Origin: Qipengyuania sp. S6317L1
GTDB taxonomy: Bacteria; Pseudomonadota; Alphaproteobacteria; Sphingomonadales; Sphingomonadaceae
Reading direction: 5' to 3'
DNA length: 64,000 bases
Assembly (NCBI RefSeq): GCF_023015615.1
Contig: NZ_JALKAJ010000002.1
Coordinates: forward strand, 696,501 to 760,500
Positions 8,483 to 17,812 of this stretch are shown here, in pieces. The position numbers were made by a program, and so were the translations under genes. Numbering within the stretch: position 1 is the stretch's first letter; the number at the start of each line of letters is the position of its first letter. The notes under the pieces were generated by a model. That model was given only the letters and a program-made list of their open reading frames with translations. It did not search any database and had not been told where the DNA came from.

Positions 8483-9886
8483 TTACCCCGCGCGAGGATC
8501 ATCCTCAATCACGATAACCTCGTCATCGCTTTCACCTGAGCGGTTCTGCACGCGCGGCTTGTCGAGGCTCGCCAGAACCGGTGCGTCGCGGCCATAAATG
8601 TCGTCAAACTGGCGCAGGTTACCGTCAATATCGACCCCCATGGTGAAGTAGGTGATATAAGCCTCCCATGGGCGCTTGTTCTCGACCTTGGTGTATTTGC
8701 CGGAGGTTGCGATTTCGACCGCCTCTTCCTTCGATGCACCTTTGCCAAGGATCGCCATGGTGATCGCCAGCTCCAAAGCGCGCTCTGTGCGGATACAGCC
8801 GTGTGAAAGCGCGCGCATATCGTTGTTGAACAAATGGCGCGACGGCGTGTCGTGGAAAAAGATTGCGTGGCGGTTGGGCATCTCCAGCTTCATCCGGCCA
8901 AGCGAATTGGTGGGGCCGGGTTGCTGCACCACGCTGACATAACCGTTGGCGCCCTTGGTCGCGACATAGCCTTTGCTTCGCGCCCACGCTGGATTGCCGA
9001 GCACACGTGCGCCCAGACCTTCGCCCTTCACGATGGATTGCGGGACGGTCCAGGTCGGATTGAACACCACGCCTGAAACCGTTTCCGCCAATTGCGGGGT
9101 TGCAGTGCGGCCGGGCTTACCAACAACAGTGCGGTAAGTGCTGATGATCTTGTCAGCGACCGTCAGGCGCAATTGATATTCGGGTACATTGGTGATGAGA
9201 TATTGCCGCCCCAGATCGCGCGCGAGCCAGCGCCAGCGGTCCATATTGGCGCGGATAAGCTTGCGCTTGGCGGTTTGTTCCATCGGGGTCGCGGCAAGCT
9301 CTGCCTTCAAAGCCGCATAGTCGGGGTGGGTTGGATTGAGTTCTTCGAGAGTGCCGGCGATATCGCCGCTTGAAACCGCTTGGGCCAGAAGATCGCGTGA
9401 ACGCAGGCGATTGCGATCAGGATCAACGACAAACCACTGCACCCGCGCCTCTGCCGGGGTGCGGCCATCGCGCAGGTCCTCAACCAGCCAGACGAAGGTT
9501 TTCGACGCGAGGCTGTCGAGCGCCTCGGACGGGCCTTGCGCTGCAAGGTTACGAAGACCAGCCGCGTCGTAATCGCCGGGATTGAGGCCTTCTGCCGCGA
9601 TACCCTCGATCACTTCGATAAGCGCAGCGACCTTTTCGCCGTCCCAGCTTTCCACCATCGGCCCGGGAGGCGCCAGATCGCCTTGGACGAGTGGTTCAGA
9701 CACCATTTGCGGGAAAGCTTCGTCAAACTTTGCATCCGCTGGAGTTTCTACCGCTTCAGCTGGCGCATCGGCAGCACGCTGTCCGGTCACTTGCCCCTGC
9801 GCCGCCGCACCGTTCGGCACCAAGCCGGTTGCGAGCACGCTCGTGCCTGCAACCAGCCCTGCAATAATCCCAAAGCGCTTGCTCAT
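8483..9886 (-). CDS. L,D-transpeptidase, YcbB/LdtD type
   Basis: A 467-residue protein starting at MSKRFG, chosen for the GGAAAG ribosome site and the signal peptide that follows (FGIIAGLVAGTSVLATGLVPNGAAAQ). The middle has a peptidoglycan-binding-like scaffold region (EVIEGIAAEGLNPGDYDA). The catalytic YkuD domain shows IFFHDTPSRHLFNNDMRALSHGCIR, matching the H-x16-S-H-G-C-[IV]-R signature with the catalytic Cys. Family members form 3-3 cross-links in the periplasm. The tail after the domain is acidic (SDDEVIVIEDD). No ATG exists upstream that would make a better leader. Confidence 0.9.
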   Translation of the reverse strand: MSKRFGIIAGLVAGTSVLATGLVPNGAAAQGQVTGQRAADAPAEAVETPADAKFDEAFPQMVSEPLVQGDLAPPGPMVESWDGEKVAALIEVIEGIAAEGLNPGDYDAAGLRNLAAQGPSEALDSLASKTFVWLVEDLRDGRTPAEARVQWFVVDPDRNRLRSRDLLAQAVSSGDIAGTLEELNPTHPDYAALKAELAATPMEQTAKRKLIRANMDRWRWLARDLGRQYLITNVPEYQLRLTVADKIISTYRTVVGKPGRTATPQLAETVSGVVFNPTWTVPQSIVKGEGLGARVLGNPAWARSKGYVATKGANGYVSVVQQPGPTNSLGRMKLEMPNRHAIFFHDTPSRHLFNNDMRALSHGCIRTERALELAITMAILGKGASKEEAVEIATSGKYTKVENKRPWEAYITYFTMGVDIDGNLRQFDDIYGRDAPVLASLDKPRVQNRSGESDDEVIVIEDDPRAG

Positions 9887-10064
9887 CGTGTCTTTCCAAA
9901 ATTGTGTGCTCAAATCGAGCATGATCCTAGCCCCGCCGACATAAATATATCGGCTTTCTTGTCGTGTCTATCCAACATGGCAGCTTACCTCGCGATGAAT
10001 TGCCCGAAGAAGAGCCTCTTGTGCGTGACGAAACAGCGGGGGCCGATTAGACATCCGCCTTGTC

Positions 10065-10958
10065 ATGGACAGCGATTCCCCCTCTTCCCGGTTCTTGCCG
10101 ATTGCTGCTGCCGCGCTGGGCATTGCGTTTCTGTCGTCGATGGACGCCTTCATGAAGGAGGCAGCGCTCCTCACCGGCACATATACAGCGACGATGGCGC
10201 GCTCGCTTGTCGGCCTTGTAATCATTGCGCCTTTCTGGTTGTGGCGATGGCAGGGCTGGCCGTCGCGCGCAGCGATGAAACTGCATCTGGAACGCGGCGC
10301 GATCAGCGCGGTCATGGCGCTTTCATTCTTTTATTCGATCACCAAACTGCCTTTGGCAGAAGCCATCGCTATCAGCTTCATCGCGCCTCTGATCGCACTT
10401 TATCTTGCCCGGGTTTTGCTGGGCGAAGTTATCCAGCCAGCCGCAATTTTTGCCAGCCTTCTGGGCTTTGCCGGGACGATCGTGATTGTCAGCGGCAAAA
10501 TGGGTCAGGGTGATTTTGATCGTGATGCGATGCTTGGCATTGGCGCAGTGCTGTTTTCAGCGATGCTTTACGCTTACAATTTCATCGTCATTCGAAAGCA
10601 GTCGCAAGCGGCCGGGCCGCTGGAAATTGCAACCTTCCATTCGGGTGTTGGCGGACTGATTTTCCTTGTCGCGGCCCCGTTTTTCGCAACGCCCCTCGAA
10701 CAAGCCGCATGGGGGCCCCTCATTGCAGCGGGCCTCCTCACCGTTTGCGGAGCGATGGCGCTCGCCTGGGCCTATGCGCGCGCCGAGGCGCAGGTGCTGG
10801 TGCCGATCGAATATTCAGGGTTCCTGTGGGCTAGCGCGCTGGGCTGGCTCTTTTTCCAGGAGACGGTAACATGGCCAACTCTCGCAGGCACCGGGCTGAT
10901 TGTCGCAGGCTGCCTGCTGACGACCCGCAGAGCTAAAGCGGCCAAGGCCCCGGCCTAA
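10065..10958 (+). CDS. EamA/DMT-family transporter
   Basis: A 297-residue integral membrane protein with about ten hydrophobic helices in two repeated EamA halves (about residues 10-140 and 150-285), as in drug/metabolite transporters of the RhaT/YdcZ type. The first helix contains FLSSMDAFMKEAALLTG, and the fourth-fifth helix area KLPLAEAIAISFIAPLIALYLA is typical of the family. Substrate cannot be read from sequence. It stands alone between the L,D-transpeptidase gene and acnA. Confidence 0.85.
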   Translation: MDSDSPSSRFLPIAAAALGIAFLSSMDAFMKEAALLTGTYTATMARSLVGLVIIAPFWLWRWQGWPSRAAMKLHLERGAISAVMALSFFYSITKLPLAEAIAISFIAPLIALYLARVLLGEVIQPAAIFASLLGFAGTIVIVSGKMGQGDFDRDAMLGIGAVLFSAMLYAYNFIVIRKQSQAAGPLEIATFHSGVGGLIFLVAAPFFATPLEQAAWGPLIAAGLLTVCGAMALAWAYARAEAQVLVPIEYSGFLWASALGWLFFQETVTWPTLAGTGLIVAGCLLTTRRAKAAKAPA

Positions 10959-11057
10959 CCGCTTAAATTTGGAACTTTTGCCCCATAGAGATGTCCTTGA
11001 AGAAAGGACGCCTTCTACCCATTTTCAAACGTAACAAAGACCAGGGGATCAACGCAG

Positions 11058-13730
11058 ATGACAGCCACCGGAAAAGACAGCCTCTCCACCCGTGCGACAT
11101 TTGATGTGGGCGGCAAAACTTTCGCTTACTATTCGCTTGATAAAGCAAGCGAACAATTGGGCGATATCTCGCGTCTCCCGATCTCGATGAAAGTGCTGCT
11201 TGAGAACCTTCTGCGGTTTGAGGACGACGGGTTTACCGTCGGACGCGAAGATATTCAGGCGCTGGTCGATTGGCAGAAGAACCCTGATACAGGCGGCGAA
11301 ATCCAATATCGCCCTGGCCGTGTTCTGCTTCAGGATTTCACCGGTGTGCCTTGCGTGGTCGATCTGGCTGCCATGCGCGATGCTATCAAGAGCCTGGGCG
11401 GTGACACCGACAAGATCAACCCGCAAGTGCCCGTGAACCTGGTCATTGACCACTCGGTCATGGTCGATGAATTCGGCCACCCGCAAGCGATGGAAGCCAA
11501 TATGGCGCTCGAATATGAGCGCAACGCGGAGCGTTATGACTTCCTCAAATGGGGCGCTGAAAGCTTTGAGAATTTCTCCGCTGTTCCTCCGGGCACCGGC
11601 ATTTGCCACCAGGTGAACCTTGAACATATCGCCCAAGGCGTCTGGACGAGCCAGGATGAAAATGGCGAGCACATCGCCTATCCCGACACATGCGTTGGTA
11701 CAGACAGCCACACCACCATGATCAACGGCCTTGGCGTTCTTGGTTGGGGTGTTGGCGGTATCGAGGCAGAAGCAGCGATGCTGGGCCAGCCGATCTCGAT
11801 GCTCATCCCGAAAGTCGTGGGCTTCAAGCTTACCGGCAAAATGGCCGAGGGCGTGACCGCGACCGACCTTGTCCTGACCTGCGTTCAAATGCTTCGCGAA
11901 GTCGGCGTTGTTGGCAGCTTCGTGGAATTCTACGGCGAAGGTGTCGCCAATCTGACCCTCGCCGACCGCGCAACGATTGCCAACATGGCGCCAGAATATG
12001 GCGCGACCGTCGGCTTTTTCGGGATCGACGACAAGACCATCGATTACATGCGCCTGACCGGCCGGCCAGAAGAAACCATCGCTCTGGTTGAAGCTTACGC
12101 CAAGGCGCAAGGGATGTGGTTCGATCCGGCAAACGAGCCTGTCTTCTCCAAGACGCTTGAACTTGACGTGAGCGCCGTTGTGCCCAGCCTTGCCGGACCA
12201 AAGCGCCCGCAGGACCGCGTGACTCTGCCGATGGTGGATGAACTCTTCAACGAAGACTTGGCCAAGGTTTATTCCAAGAGCGAGCCCGTCCGTGTGGATG
12301 TTTCGCTTTCCGACCACGATATCGGCGATGGCGATGTCGTGATCGCAGCAATCACCAGTTGCACCAACACATCGAACCCCGATGTGATGATTGCAGCCGG
12401 TCTTGTCGCGAAGAAAGCGAACGAACTCGGCCTTCGCCCCAAACCGTGGGTCAAAACCTCGCTTGCGCCTGGCTCTCAGGTGGTGACCGATTACCTTGAA
12501 AAATCAGGGCTTCAGGATCATCTTGATGCGATCGGATTTGATCTTGTGGGTTATGGCTGCACGACCTGCATCGGTAACTCGGGCCCGCTTGCGCCCCCGA
12601 TCAGCGAAGCGATTAACAACAACGATATCGTTGCGGCCAGCGTTCTTTCGGGCAACCGCAACTTTGAAGGGCGCGTATCGCAGGATGTGCGTGCAAACTT
12701 CCTTGCCTCGCCTCCTTTGGTGGTTGCTTATGCGCTCAAAGGTACGGTGACACAGGACATCACCGAAACGCCGATTGGCCAGGACCAGAACGGCAATGAC
12801 GTGATGCTTGCTGACATCTGGCCTTCCAACGCCGAAATCGCAGAACACCGTGCGGCCAATATCGACCGCTCGATGTTCGAGGCACGCTATGCCAATGTGG
12901 AGCAAGGCGACGAACACTGGCAGGCGATGATGGTCGAGCCGTCAGACACCTATCAATGGCGCGCAGGATCGACCTATATCGCCAATCCGCCCTATTTCGA
13001 GGGCATGGAAATGACGCCGGCGCCAATCCTCGATATTGTCGATGCAAAGCCGCTTGCCATTCTTGGCGATAGCGTGACCACGGACCACATCTCTCCTGCC
13101 GGCGCGATCAAGGAAGACAGTCCCGCAGGCGAATATCTGAAGAGCAATCAGGTCTCGAAAAAGGACTTCAACTCCTATGGTTCGAGGCGCGGCAATCACA
13201 ATGTGATGATGCGCGGCACTTTCGCCAATATCCGCATCAGGAACGAAATGGTCCCCGGCGTTGAAGGCGGCGAGACGACCTACAAGGGCGAACGGATGCC
13301 GATTTTCGATGCAGCGATGCGCCACAAGGAAGATGGCACGCAGCTGATCGTGGTGGGCGGCAAGGAATATGGCACCGGTTCATCGCGCGATTGGGCGGCT
13401 AAAGGCACCATCCTTCTGGGCGTTCGCGCCGTAATCGTTGAAAGCTATGAGCGTATCCACCGCTCGAACCTCGTGGGCATGGGCGTCCTTCCGCTCCAGT
13501 TCAAGGAAGGCGACACGCGAGAAACGCTCGCTATCAATGCGGATACGACCTTCTCGATTAAGGGACTTGCCGATCTGAAACCGGGCCAAGAGGTCGAGGT
13601 TGACGCGACGCGCGATGACGGGACCAAGTTTACCTTCACCGCTCTTTGCCGTATCGATACCGAGAACGAAATGGAGTATTACCGCAATGGCGGCATTCTG
13701 CATTACGTGCTTCGCAAACTCGCAGCGTAG
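11058..13730 (+). CDS. acnA: Aconitate hydratase AcnA
   Basis: An 890-residue TCA-cycle enzyme interconverting citrate and isocitrate in the cytoplasm. The [4Fe-4S] ligands are Cys435 in [10 protein letters not shown] and Cys501/Cys504 in [12 protein letters not shown]. The swivelling C-terminal domain has the substrate-binding arginine loop [14 protein letters not shown] and [12 protein letters not shown]. Length matches the AcnA/IRP1 group. A short hairpin (GTCCTT-GAAGA-AAGGAC) lies in the 5' leader around 10992-11008. Downstream, 15 bases away, is a tiny lipoprotein gene, then a terminator. Confidence 0.98.
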   Translation: MTATGKDSLSTRATFDVGGKTFAYYSLDKASEQLGDISRLPISMKVLLENLLRFEDDGFTVGREDIQALVDWQKNPDTGGEIQYRPGRVLLQDFTGVPCVVDLAAMRDAIKSLGGDTDKINPQVPVNLVIDHSVMVDEFGHPQAMEANMALEYERNAERYDFLKWGAESFENFSAVPPGTGICHQVNLEHIAQGVWTSQDENGEHIAYPDTCVGTDSHTTMINGLGVLGWGVGGIEAEAAMLGQPISMLIPKVVGFKLTGKMAEGVTATDLVLTCVQMLREVGVVGSFVEFYGEGVANLTLADRATIANMAPEYGATVGFFGIDDKTIDYMRLTGRPEETIALVEAYAKAQGMWFDPANEPVFSKTLELDVSAVVPSLAGPKRPQDRVTLPMVDELFNEDLAKVYSKSEPVRVDVSLSDHDIGDGDVVIAAITSCTNTSNPDVMIAAGLVAKKANELGLRPKPWVKTSLAPGSQVVTDYLEKSGLQDHLDAIGFDLVGYGCTTCIGNSGPLAPPISEAINNNDIVAASVLSGNRNFEGRVSQDVRANFLASPPLVVAYALKGTVTQDITETPIGQDQNGNDVMLADIWPSNAEIAEHRAANIDRSMFEARYANVEQGDEHWQAMMVEPSDTYQWRAGSTYIANPPYFEGMEMTPAPILDIVDAKPLAILGDSVTTDHISPAGAIKEDSPAGEYLKSNQVSKKDFNSYGSRRGNHNVMMRGTFANIRIRNEMVPGVEGGETTYKGERMPIFDAAMRHKEDGTQLIVVGGKEYGTGSSRDWAAKGTILLGVRAVIVESYERIHRSNLVGMGVLPLQFKEGDTRETLAINADTTFSIKGLADLKPGQEVEVDATRDDGTKFTFTALCRIDTENEMEYYRNGGILHYVLRKLAA

Positions 13731-13745
13731 AAGGACACGCGGGAA

Positions 13746-13865
13746 ATGGTGAAACGTTTCGGTCTTGGCTTCATCGCACTTCTGACGCTCTCGGCCTGCA
13801 CGCCAAGCGATGGCAACAGCGATGATGCCCCGGACCGTTCGCCTTTCGGCTATGAATTTGCCTAG
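13746..13865 (+). CDS. Tiny predicted lipoprotein (39 residues)
   Basis: ATG at 13746, stop TAG at 13863-13865. The translation begins MVKRFGLGFIALLTLSAC, a basic start, a hydrophobic stretch and a LSAC lipobox, so lipidation at Cys18 is predicted. The mature part is a short Asp/Pro-rich peptide ending FGYEFA. It follows acnA by 15 bases and precedes the terminator at 13902-13940, so it is likely co-transcribed with acnA. No family recognised; it resembles the small entericidin-like or orphan lipoproteins only in architecture. Confidence 0.6.
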   Translation: MVKRFGLGFIALLTLSACTPSDGNSDDAPDRSPFGYEFA

Positions 13866-13901
13866 GCTTTAGCCCCGGCACTCCCGCGCAAGCGTAAAGA
13901 A

Positions 13902-13940
13902 AAGGGCGGCTCCCGCAATCGGGAAGCCGCCCTTCTTTTT
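13902..13940. terminator. Bidirectional Rho-independent terminator
   Basis: A strong stem, AAGGGCGGCT pairing with AGCCGCCCTT plus an inner CCCG/CGGG with CAAT loop, is flanked by T-runs on the right (CTTTTTG) and, on the other strand, by TTTTCTTT. It sits between the acnA-lipoprotein unit and the converging serine-rich protein gene and can serve both. Confidence 0.85.
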
Positions 13941-13964
13941 GCCACCCCGTCTTGAGGGGAAGAC

Positions 13965-16037
13965 TTAGACTTTCGCGCCCACAGCGCCCTTGACCGCCTT
14001 CGCACCGAAGGCACGGCGCGAGAGGATCGCACCTGCCGCCAGGCCGAAGAGGATCATCATCGGCGGCGCTGGCACATCGGTGCCGCCGCTGGTCGATGTC
14101 GTGCCGCCACTTGACGAACTGGACGAGGATGAGGAGCTGCTGCTCGATGAGCTGGACGATGAGCCGGTGCTCGACCCCGTGCTGGACCCGGTGCTTGATG
14201 AAGAGCTCGAGCTAGAAGACGAACCGCTGGTCGAGGTCGATGTCGTTGCGCCAACGCCCGAGGTGCTCGATGAGCCCGAACTGCTGCTCGAAGACGAGCT
14301 TGAGCTGGACGACGAACCCCCGTTGGAACCGCCATTCGATCCACCGTTCGATCCGCCCGAACTGCTGCTCGACGAACTGGAACTGCCGCTTGAGGAGGAG
14401 CTTGACGAGCCCCCGTTGGAGCCACCGTTCGAGCCGCCATTGCTGCCGCCGCTAGACGAAGACGAACTGCTTGAGCTCGATGAGGAACTGGAGCTCGAAG
14501 ACGAGCCGCCATTGGAACCGCCGTTCGACCCACCGTTGGAGCCGCCCGAACTGCTGCTTGAAGAGCTTGAGCTGCCGCTCGATGACGAGCTTGATGAACC
14601 ACCATTGCTGCCGCCGGAACCACCGTTCGAACCGCCGCTTGATGACGAAGAGCTGGAGGACGACGAGCTTGAAGAAGACGACGAGCTTGAACCGCCCGTA
14701 GTCGAACCGCCCGGATGTGGGTCACCGCCATTGCTGCCGCCCGAGCCGCCGCTGGACGACGAGGAGCTGCTGGAACTCGAGCTGGAGCTCGATGACGAAG
14801 AACTTCCGCCTGAAGAGCTTGAACCGGACGAACCGGAACCGCCGCTTGAAGTCGAAGTGGTCGAGCCGCCCGAAGAAGACGAGCTGCTCGAGGAAGAGCT
14901 GCTTGAAGACGAAGAGCTGGAGCTCGACGAAGAACCGCCACCCGTGCTGGTGCTCGACACATTGCCTGACGTGCTGGAAATGTTGCCCGAGGTCGTGCTC
15001 GTGCTCGATACATTGCCGGAAGTCGTCGAGGTGCTGGTGCTTGATACGTTACCCGATGTGGTGCTGGTCGTGCTCGACACATTGCCCGAAGTGGTCGAAG
15101 TGCTCGACACGTTACCCGAGGTTGTCGAACTCGACACATTACCAGACGTGGTCGACGAAGTGCTTGAGACATTGCCCGAGGTCGTGCTCGACACATTGCC
15201 CGAGGTGCTGCTGGACACATTGCCGGACGTCGTGCTCGAAACGTTGCCCGAGGTGCTGCTTGAGACGTTGCCTGATGTCGTGGTGGTCGTCGTGGTCGTT
15301 GTGCTCGTCGGGGTTCCGCCCGAACTTGTGCCACCTGACGTGCTCACATCACCTGAAGTGCTGGAGCTTGAACCGCCAGTGCTCGTGCTGCCGCCGCTGG
15401 TGCTTGTGCTCGAACCGCCCGAACCACCGCTTGAGGAGGTGGTGCTGTTGTCGATGATGATATCGCCAACGCCGCCACCGCCGCCGCTGCCACCGAAGAA
15501 GCCGCCGAAGAAGCCTCCACCAAAACCGCCGCCAAAACCGCCGCCTACGGAAACCGGGCCGGCGTAGCCTCCACCGCCGCCGCGAATCGGCGGCAAGGGT
15601 GGCAGAGGCGCCGGTGCATAGGCGACCTGCGCAATCGGCGGGCATTCCTCGTCGTTGTAATAGGCTTCAACCGCGCCTGCCGGAACAGGGCCAGCGTCCG
15701 CGACAACACCGCGGGCGTCCAATGGACGATATCCGCCTCGAACTGGTTCACACTCAATCGTGCGCTCGACAATGCGGCGACGACGATCGGGTTCGGTGAT
15801 GATGCGATCGCGATCGGTCTTCACATAGCGCGGTTCGCCAACCACCCCTTGTGTTTTGACATAACGCGGTTCGGCAACCGGCAGAGCCTTGGAATCAACC
15901 GGTTCGCCCTTCATCTCCGAAGCGAACGCGGGCGAGGCGGTGCTCATCGGCTCGGCCATGCGAACCGCCCCACCCTGCAGAAGCGCAACTCCAGCGACTG
16001 TTGCCGCGAGTTTAGCTGATACCATTTTGATCGACAT
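13965..16037 (-). CDS. Serine/glycine-rich repeat surface protein with VPAP C-terminal sorting tail
   Basis: A 690-residue protein. Residues 1-40 form a signal peptide; EPRYVKT is duplicated at 56-62 and 68-74; a Gly/Phe-rich block spans about 153-190. Residues 255-362 hold about twelve copies of SGNVSS separated by Thr/Ser spacers, followed by a long poly-Ser region interrupted by GGSNGG runs (about 363-648). The C-terminus has GGTDVPAPPMM, a hydrophobic segment (ILFGLAAGAILS), then RRAFGAK, the three-part plan of PEP-CTERM/VPAP exosortase substrates. No exosortase gene is in the window. Likely secreted, perhaps heavily glycosylated on Ser/Thr; that is inference. Copy number could vary by slippage. 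Confidence 0.8.
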   Translation of the reverse strand: MSIKMVSAKLAATVAGVALLQGGAVRMAEPMSTASPAFASEMKGEPVDSKALPVAEPRYVKTQGVVGEPRYVKTDRDRIITEPDRRRRIVERTIECEPVRGGYRPLDARGVVADAGPVPAGAVEAYYNDEECPPIAQVAYAPAPLPPLPPIRGGGGGYAGPVSVGGGFGGGFGGGFFGGFFGGSGGGGGVGDIIIDNSTTSSSGGSGGSSTSTSGGSTSTGGSSSSTSGDVSTSGGTSSGGTPTSTTTTTTTTTSGNVSSSTSGNVSSTTSGNVSSSTSGNVSSTTSGNVSSTSSTTSGNVSSSTTSGNVSSTSTTSGNVSSTTSTTSGNVSSTSTSTTSGNVSSTSTTSGNISSTSGNVSSTSTGGGSSSSSSSSSSSSSSSSSSSSSGGSTTSTSSGGSGSSGSSSSGGSSSSSSSSSSSSSSSSSSGGSGGSNGGDPHPGGSTTGGSSSSSSSSSSSSSSSSSSGGSNGGSGGSNGGSSSSSSSGSSSSSSSSSGGSNGGSNGGSNGGSSSSSSSSSSSSSSSSSSGGSNGGSNGGSNGGSSSSSSSGSSSSSSSSSGGSNGGSNGGSNGGSSSSSSSSSSSSSGSSSTSGVGATTSTSTSGSSSSSSSSSSTGSSTGSSTGSSSSSSSSSSSSSSSSSSGGTTSTSGGTDVPAPPMMILFGLAAGAILSRRAFGAKAVKGAVGAKV
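14952..15275 (-). repeat. SGNVSS-encoding tandem repeat block
   Basis: About twelve in-frame copies of a unit encoding SGNVSS (one copy reads SGNISS), spaced by two to five Ser/Thr codons, inside the serine-rich protein gene. On the plus strand the repeated core reads GACACATTGCC with variants. The copies differ at synonymous positions, so the array is not a very recent expansion. Confidence 0.85.
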
Positions 16038-16135
16038 AGACCGGACCTTAGTTTTCTAACCTGTAGGCGCGCCCAATGCGCGCTTTCAGTTTTGGCTATG
16101 GTCAGATGATCTTGAAATTGCGTTCACTGCAATGC

Positions 16136-16162
16136 GGTTAACCATGTCGGAAGGCTGTTAAC
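16136..16162. promoter_or_regulatory. Paired TTAAC motifs, possible CtrA-like or other regulator site
   Basis: GGTTAACCAT at 16136-16145 and GTTAAC at 16157-16162 lie about 100 bases upstream of the serine-rich gene. The TTAA cores are 20 bases apart, about two helical turns. TTAACCAT resembles a CtrA half-site, but the TTAA-N7-TTAA full site is not present. A similar GGTTAACC palindrome lies upstream of the curlin-like gene. Function is inferred only. Confidence 0.3.
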
Positions 16163-16235
16163 GGGGCGTTAGCGTGCGAAAGGGGCCGTGTTTCGCGGTG
16201 ACTGTCCCGTTTTGACACTTAAAAACGTTCAAAAA

Positions 16236-17294
16236 TTAGTCATTTTCATCAAACAGGCTGCTTTGCGACCCCTGCTTGCCCGCGCCCCCGTCGAGAATCG
16301 GTTTGGCCATTTCGAGGTGCTCCCAGCCCGCATCGTTAAGCATACGCCCACGCTCCGTGCGCGCGATAAGACCCAGCTGGATGAGGTAGGGTTCGATCAC
16401 TTCCTCAACCGTATCGCGCTGCTCTGCGAGCCCTGCGGTAAGCGCGGCTGCCCCCACGGGGCCGCCTTTATACGTGGTCGCGATCATGGTGAGATACCGC
16501 CTGTCCATCGCATCCAGACCCAGCCGGTCGATCTCGAGCCGGGTAAGAGCATCGTCGGCAATCTTGCGGGTGACAGTGCTTTCGCCGGCCACTTGCGCGA
16601 AGTCGCGCACACGCCGCAGGAGGCGTCCTGCAACCCGGGGCGTGCCGCGTGAACGCCGCGCAATCTCGCGCGCGCCCGCGGAGTCTATATTAAGACCCAG
16701 AAGGTTCGCCGCCCGCGTGACCACAAGGTCAAGCTCGTCATGGGTGTAGAATTGCAGGCGCACGGGGATGCCGAAACGGTCGCGCAATGGCGTTGTCAGC
16801 AACCCTTGGCGAGTGGTCGCGCCGATCAGGGTAAAGGGCGGCAAGTCGATGCGAACACTGCGTGCAGACGGCCCCTCCCCGATGATAATATCGAGCGCGC
16901 GGTCCTCCATCGCGGGGTAGAGAACCTCCTCCACCACCGGGTTCAATCGGTGGATCTCGTCGATGAAGAGCACGTCGTGAGGTTCGAGATTGGTGAGGAG
17001 CGCGGCAAGGTCGCCAGCCTTGGCAATCACGGGGCCGGAAGTGGCGCGAAAACCTACGCCCAATTCGCCTGCAACGATCTGAGCCAGAGTGGTTTTTCCG
17101 AGGCCAGGGGGACCGTGGAACAGCGTATGATCCATAGCTTCCCCGCGCGCTTTTGCGCTGGCGATGAAGACGGACAGATTATCCTTTGCCCCCTCCTGAC
17201 CGATAAATTCGGCCAGGCGTTTCGGGCGCAGGGCGGTATCCGGATCGCCGGGCTGCGCGTCGCCAGAGTGGATGGGTGGGTCGAGATCGCTCAA
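16236..17294 (-). CDS. ruvB: Holliday junction branch migration ATPase RuvB
   Basis: A 352-residue AAA+ motor of the RuvAB complex. I place the start at TTG (17294), which overlaps the upstream stop as TTGA and gives [10 protein letters not shown], a normal RuvB N-terminus; the frame further upstream does not look like RuvB. Visible motifs are [12 protein letters not shown], Walker [14 protein letters not shown], Walker [11 protein letters not shown], sensor 1 GATTRQG, the arginine finger region PLRDRFGI and the C-terminal winged helix ([16 protein letters not shown]). It is the last gene of ruvA-dsrE-like-ruvB, with translational coupling at both joints. Confidence 0.96.
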   Translation of the reverse strand: MSDLDPPIHSGDAQPGDPDTALRPKRLAEFIGQEGAKDNLSVFIASAKARGEAMDHTLFHGPPGLGKTTLAQIVAGELGVGFRATSGPVIAKAGDLAALLTNLEPHDVLFIDEIHRLNPVVEEVLYPAMEDRALDIIIGEGPSARSVRIDLPPFTLIGATTRQGLLTTPLRDRFGIPVRLQFYTHDELDLVVTRAANLLGLNIDSAGAREIARRSRGTPRVAGRLLRRVRDFAQVAGESTVTRKIADDALTRLEIDRLGLDAMDRRYLTMIATTYKGGPVGAAALTAGLAEQRDTVEEVIEPYLIQLGLIARTERGRMLNDAGWEHLEMAKPILDGGAGKQGSQSSLFDEND

Positions 17295-17812
17295 AACGGG
17301 TTCACCGTGTAGCCTTGCTGCTGAAGCAGCGCATGGGCGGTCATGGCGGAGAGCTGTGTTTCGACGCCGTCGATTAGCTCCTCGGGATTGACCCCTCTTG
17401 CAGCCATGCTCTGTCCACAAATGATAAAGCGTACGCCGCGTTCGAGCATGGCTCGCACCATCGCTTCAGACCCGTTGCCTTTGCCTGTCACGAGGTCCCC
17501 CGCTGCAGTGCCGTGCACCACCACGACCAGACTGATCCGGTCCTCTGGCACGCCCGCAGCGACGTGCATGTTCATAAAGCGAGCCGCGCTGTCAAAGCCG
17601 CGATTGCGAGCACCCTTTTCAGCCGCCGCCGCAACGTCGAACGCGATCTCGAACCGAGAGAAGCTCGGGAGAGGCTCGGCTGTTTCGACCGGCGCATGAG
17701 GGCCGAAATCCTCGAACACGGGGCCTGTGGCAAAAGCATCGCGAGATGCCTGCTGCGCCATTGCTGGTGAAACGGCGAGCAGTGCCAAGACTGGTGCAAC
17801 CAAATTTCTCAT
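17291..17812 (-). CDS. Secreted DsrE/DsrF-like protein between ruvA and ruvB
   Basis: A 173-residue protein with a signal peptide ([18 protein letters not shown]). The mature part has a DsrE-like alpha/beta fold pattern: RFEIAFDV, a helix, [12 protein letters not shown], and [23 protein letters not shown], whose CGQSM(A)ARG is the conserved cysteine region of this group. Other DsrE-family proteins handle sulfur transfer; secreted versions are uncharacterised. Its start overlaps the ruvA stop (ATGA) and its stop overlaps the ruvB start (TTGA), an unusual place for an exported protein. Confidence 0.8.
   Translation of the reverse strand: MRNLVAPVLALLAVSPAMAQQASRDAFATGPVFEDFGPHAPVETAEPLPSFSRFEIAFDVAAAAEKGARNRGFDSAARFMNMHVAAGVPEDRISLVVVVHGTAAGDLVTGKGNGSEAMVRAMLERGVRFIICGQSMAARGVNPEELIDGVETQLSAMTAHALLQQQGYTVNPF

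Noticed and set aside
10971..11057. EcfG-type promoter (GGAAC) before acnA
   Set aside because: GGAAC is present, but no CGTT follows at 16-17 bases.
11049..12317. 422-codon open frame antisense to acnA
   Set aside because: Opposite a certain gene, no recognisable motif or start context.
14952..15275. Spaced repeats that could suggest a CRISPR array
   Set aside because: The repeats are in frame, degenerate at synonymous positions and have short, similar spacers; they encode SGNVSS units. No cas genes are present.
13990..15567. 525-codon plus-strand open frame rich in Asp, Glu, Leu and Pro
   Set aside because: It is the antisense of the Ser-codon repeats of the serine-rich gene; composition follows from the repeat, there is no ribosome site, and the minus-strand frame has a signal peptide and sorting tail.
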